Part shown: in pieces, positions 33,047 to 34,034 of the stretch
How positions within the stretch are numbered: position 1 is the first letter of the stretch
Layout: each line of letters opens with the position of its first letter
Program-made: the position numbers and the translations under genes
Origin: Alphaproteobacteria bacterium
GTDB lineage: Bacteria > Pseudomonadota > Alphaproteobacteria > UBA9655
Length of the DNA stretch: 34,034 nt
Direction: 5' to 3'
NCBI GenBank assembly: GCA_017992885.1
Contig: JAGONT010000023.1
Location: 1-34,034, forward strand
Notes under the pieces: generated by a model
Seen by the model: only the letters and a program-made list of their open reading frames with translations
Told to the model about the DNA's origin: nothing
Databases searched by the model: none

Positions 33047-33851
33047 GAGGACCTCGAATAACTGCTTTTTCGATGGGAGAGATTTTTAAAAGGACGAGGA
33101 AAGAGAGTTAAAGGAAGAACTTCTAGGAATAAGGAGCCAGTATCGTTCAATTTTAAGAAGAATTGCCTTAAATTGGGGAGTTTTGGGGTGATTTAGGCAT
33201 ACCTAGGGTGTAACACCCTCCGATTTTCCCAGAAGATGAGTCTTTTCAGTTTGTCGACGATATTGGCAAGGCCGATTTTTACATGGGCTCTTTTGAGGCC
33301 AATAGTTCTGACATACAAGGCCATTTTATCTTTCTGAACAGCAAAAACATGCTCCACTTTAGAACGGACTTTAGATTTTTTCCCATTCGCCTTTTGGATA
33401 TGCTGAGGAATCGCCTTTCCCTTTGGTTTTTTTCGGCGAAGTTGAGAGGCAAAACCATTGTCTTTTAAAAGGGTTTCATTTTCCTCCGATCGATAGGCCG
33501 TATCTCCCCAAACCTCACTGGCAGTATTCTCCTTATCCAAGAGGTGGGGTAAGACTTTACCATCGTAACGACTTGCATCACTTGTATGAAATTTACGTAC
33601 AAACCCATACCGCTTATCCATGGAAATATGATTTTTATACCCAAAATAAGGTGTTGCAAGGTCAATGGCTTTTTCTCCATTTTTAACCTTAGCCTTGCTG
33701 TATTTAACAACCCATCTGGCATCTCTATCTTTTTGAGATACTTTTGAAGGATGTTCTTTCCACTCCTCAGGAATATCTCCTTTTTTAATGGTTTTCTTCT
33801 CTTCCTTCGTCATCCGCTGACGAGGCGCTGAAACAATTGTCGCATCAACAA
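33047..33851 (-). mobile_element. Truncated copy of the AGCT-targeting IS5-family element
   Basis: The right end (GAGGACCTCGAATAAC from 33047) abuts AGCT at 33043-33046. The DNA is nearly identical to the right part of 27808-29110 and breaks off at 33851, where IS256-type sequence starts. The left third is missing in this window; it may lie beyond the IS256-type element. Confidence 0.85.
33193..33851 (-). pseudogene. IS5-family transposase, C-terminal part
   Basis: Continuous with VDATIVSAPRQR at the break and MTKEEKKTIKKGD onward to RYA at the stop. Over the last 206 residues it differs from the intact copy (27882-28964) at about eleven positions, including VWGDTAYRSEENE and LHPRYA. It keeps the second Asp (WGDTAY) and the Glu (KVEHV) but lacks the N-terminal 160 or so residues here because another element interrupts it. 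Confidence 0.85.
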
Positions 33852-33942
33852 GTTAGCGTATCATTGTTTCTGTAAATTGGATTTAAGGCGATAAACAGCG
33901 TAAATCATTTTCTGATCCTCACCAAAACAAAGGAGAAAGAAA

Positions 33943-34034
33943 ATGATTTACATGAAGGATAATAACGAGCTGAGCTCTGTAATGGAAATAATAAATAGAG
34001 AGGGTCTGGATGGGCTTTCGCAAGCTGTTGAAAT
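33943..34034 (+). CDS. IS256-family transposase, N-terminal fragment (runs off the window)
   Basis: From the ATG at 33943, AAGGAG 6-11 nt upstream: MIYMKDNNELSSVMEIINRE, then GLDGLSQAVE to the window edge. The GLDGLSQAVE pattern fits the N-terminus of IS256/mutator-type transposases, where a 'dGl..a...L.NEAMk.ER' segment would follow. The sequence between the IS5 break (33851) and this ATG would be the element's left end. Only 30 residues are visible, so the family call is moderate. Confidence 0.5.
   Translation, partial: MIYMKDNNELSSVMEIINREGLDGLSQAVE

Overview
The window is AT-rich, crowded with insertion sequences, and full of genes for exported and eukaryote-like proteins (F-box plus leucine-rich repeats, a second leucine-rich-repeat protein, a putative secreted deaminase). 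This fits an intracellular alphaproteobacterial symbiont of protists, of the Holosporales / Paracaedibacter / Odyssella kind. The assignment is an inference from gene content; Rickettsiales or Legionella-like bacteria cannot be excluded. I saw no rRNA, tRNA or CRISPR array.

Layout. 1-1005: five degenerate 23-bp tandem repeats, then a frameshifted IS3-type transposase. 1226-7449 (minus): three S9 (prolyl oligopeptidase-type) genes, namely a catalytically dead family member followed by two enzymes with intact triads. 7788-9438 (minus): a Sec-exported F-box/LRR protein and a small exported Cys protein. 9439-10426: IS5-type debris and a nested inverted repeat. 10427-12450 (plus): an exported protein with deaminase-like zinc motifs and an exported protein of unknown function. 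12585-15556: an IS1595-family element, then an exported metallo-beta-lactamase-fold protein, then a solitary second copy of the IS1595 right end. 15766-16131: IS5-type debris. 16189-20309 (minus): a second copy of the dead + active S9 pair with the same 14-nt spacing. 20676-23045 (plus): a 789-residue protein made of eight tandem helix-turn-helix modules resembling 'mobile mystery protein A'. 23269-26345: a LysR regulator, a SAM methyltransferase and an MHS-type MFS transporter. 26373-29542: an IS481-like element and an interrupted IS5-family element stacked at copies of CTAG, the second carrying a nested IS5 element in AGCT. 29949-30930: a DnaA-N-like small protein and a 57-residue exported peptide with a strong terminator. 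31120-31628: a dead second IS481-like copy. 31663-34034: an exported LRR protein, the 3' end of a gene cut by an IS5 element, that element's remnant, and the start of an IS256-type element that interrupts it.

How it fits together. Most non-transposon genes carry N-terminal Sec signals, so the window looks like an accessory secretome region built by duplication and IS traffic. The S9 enzymes probably trim imported or host-derived peptides in the periplasm, and the F-box, LRR, deaminase and MBL-fold proteins are candidate host-interaction factors. The most unusual items are the eight-module HTH protein, the retained and duplicated catalytically dead S9 partners, and the secreted deaminase-like protein.
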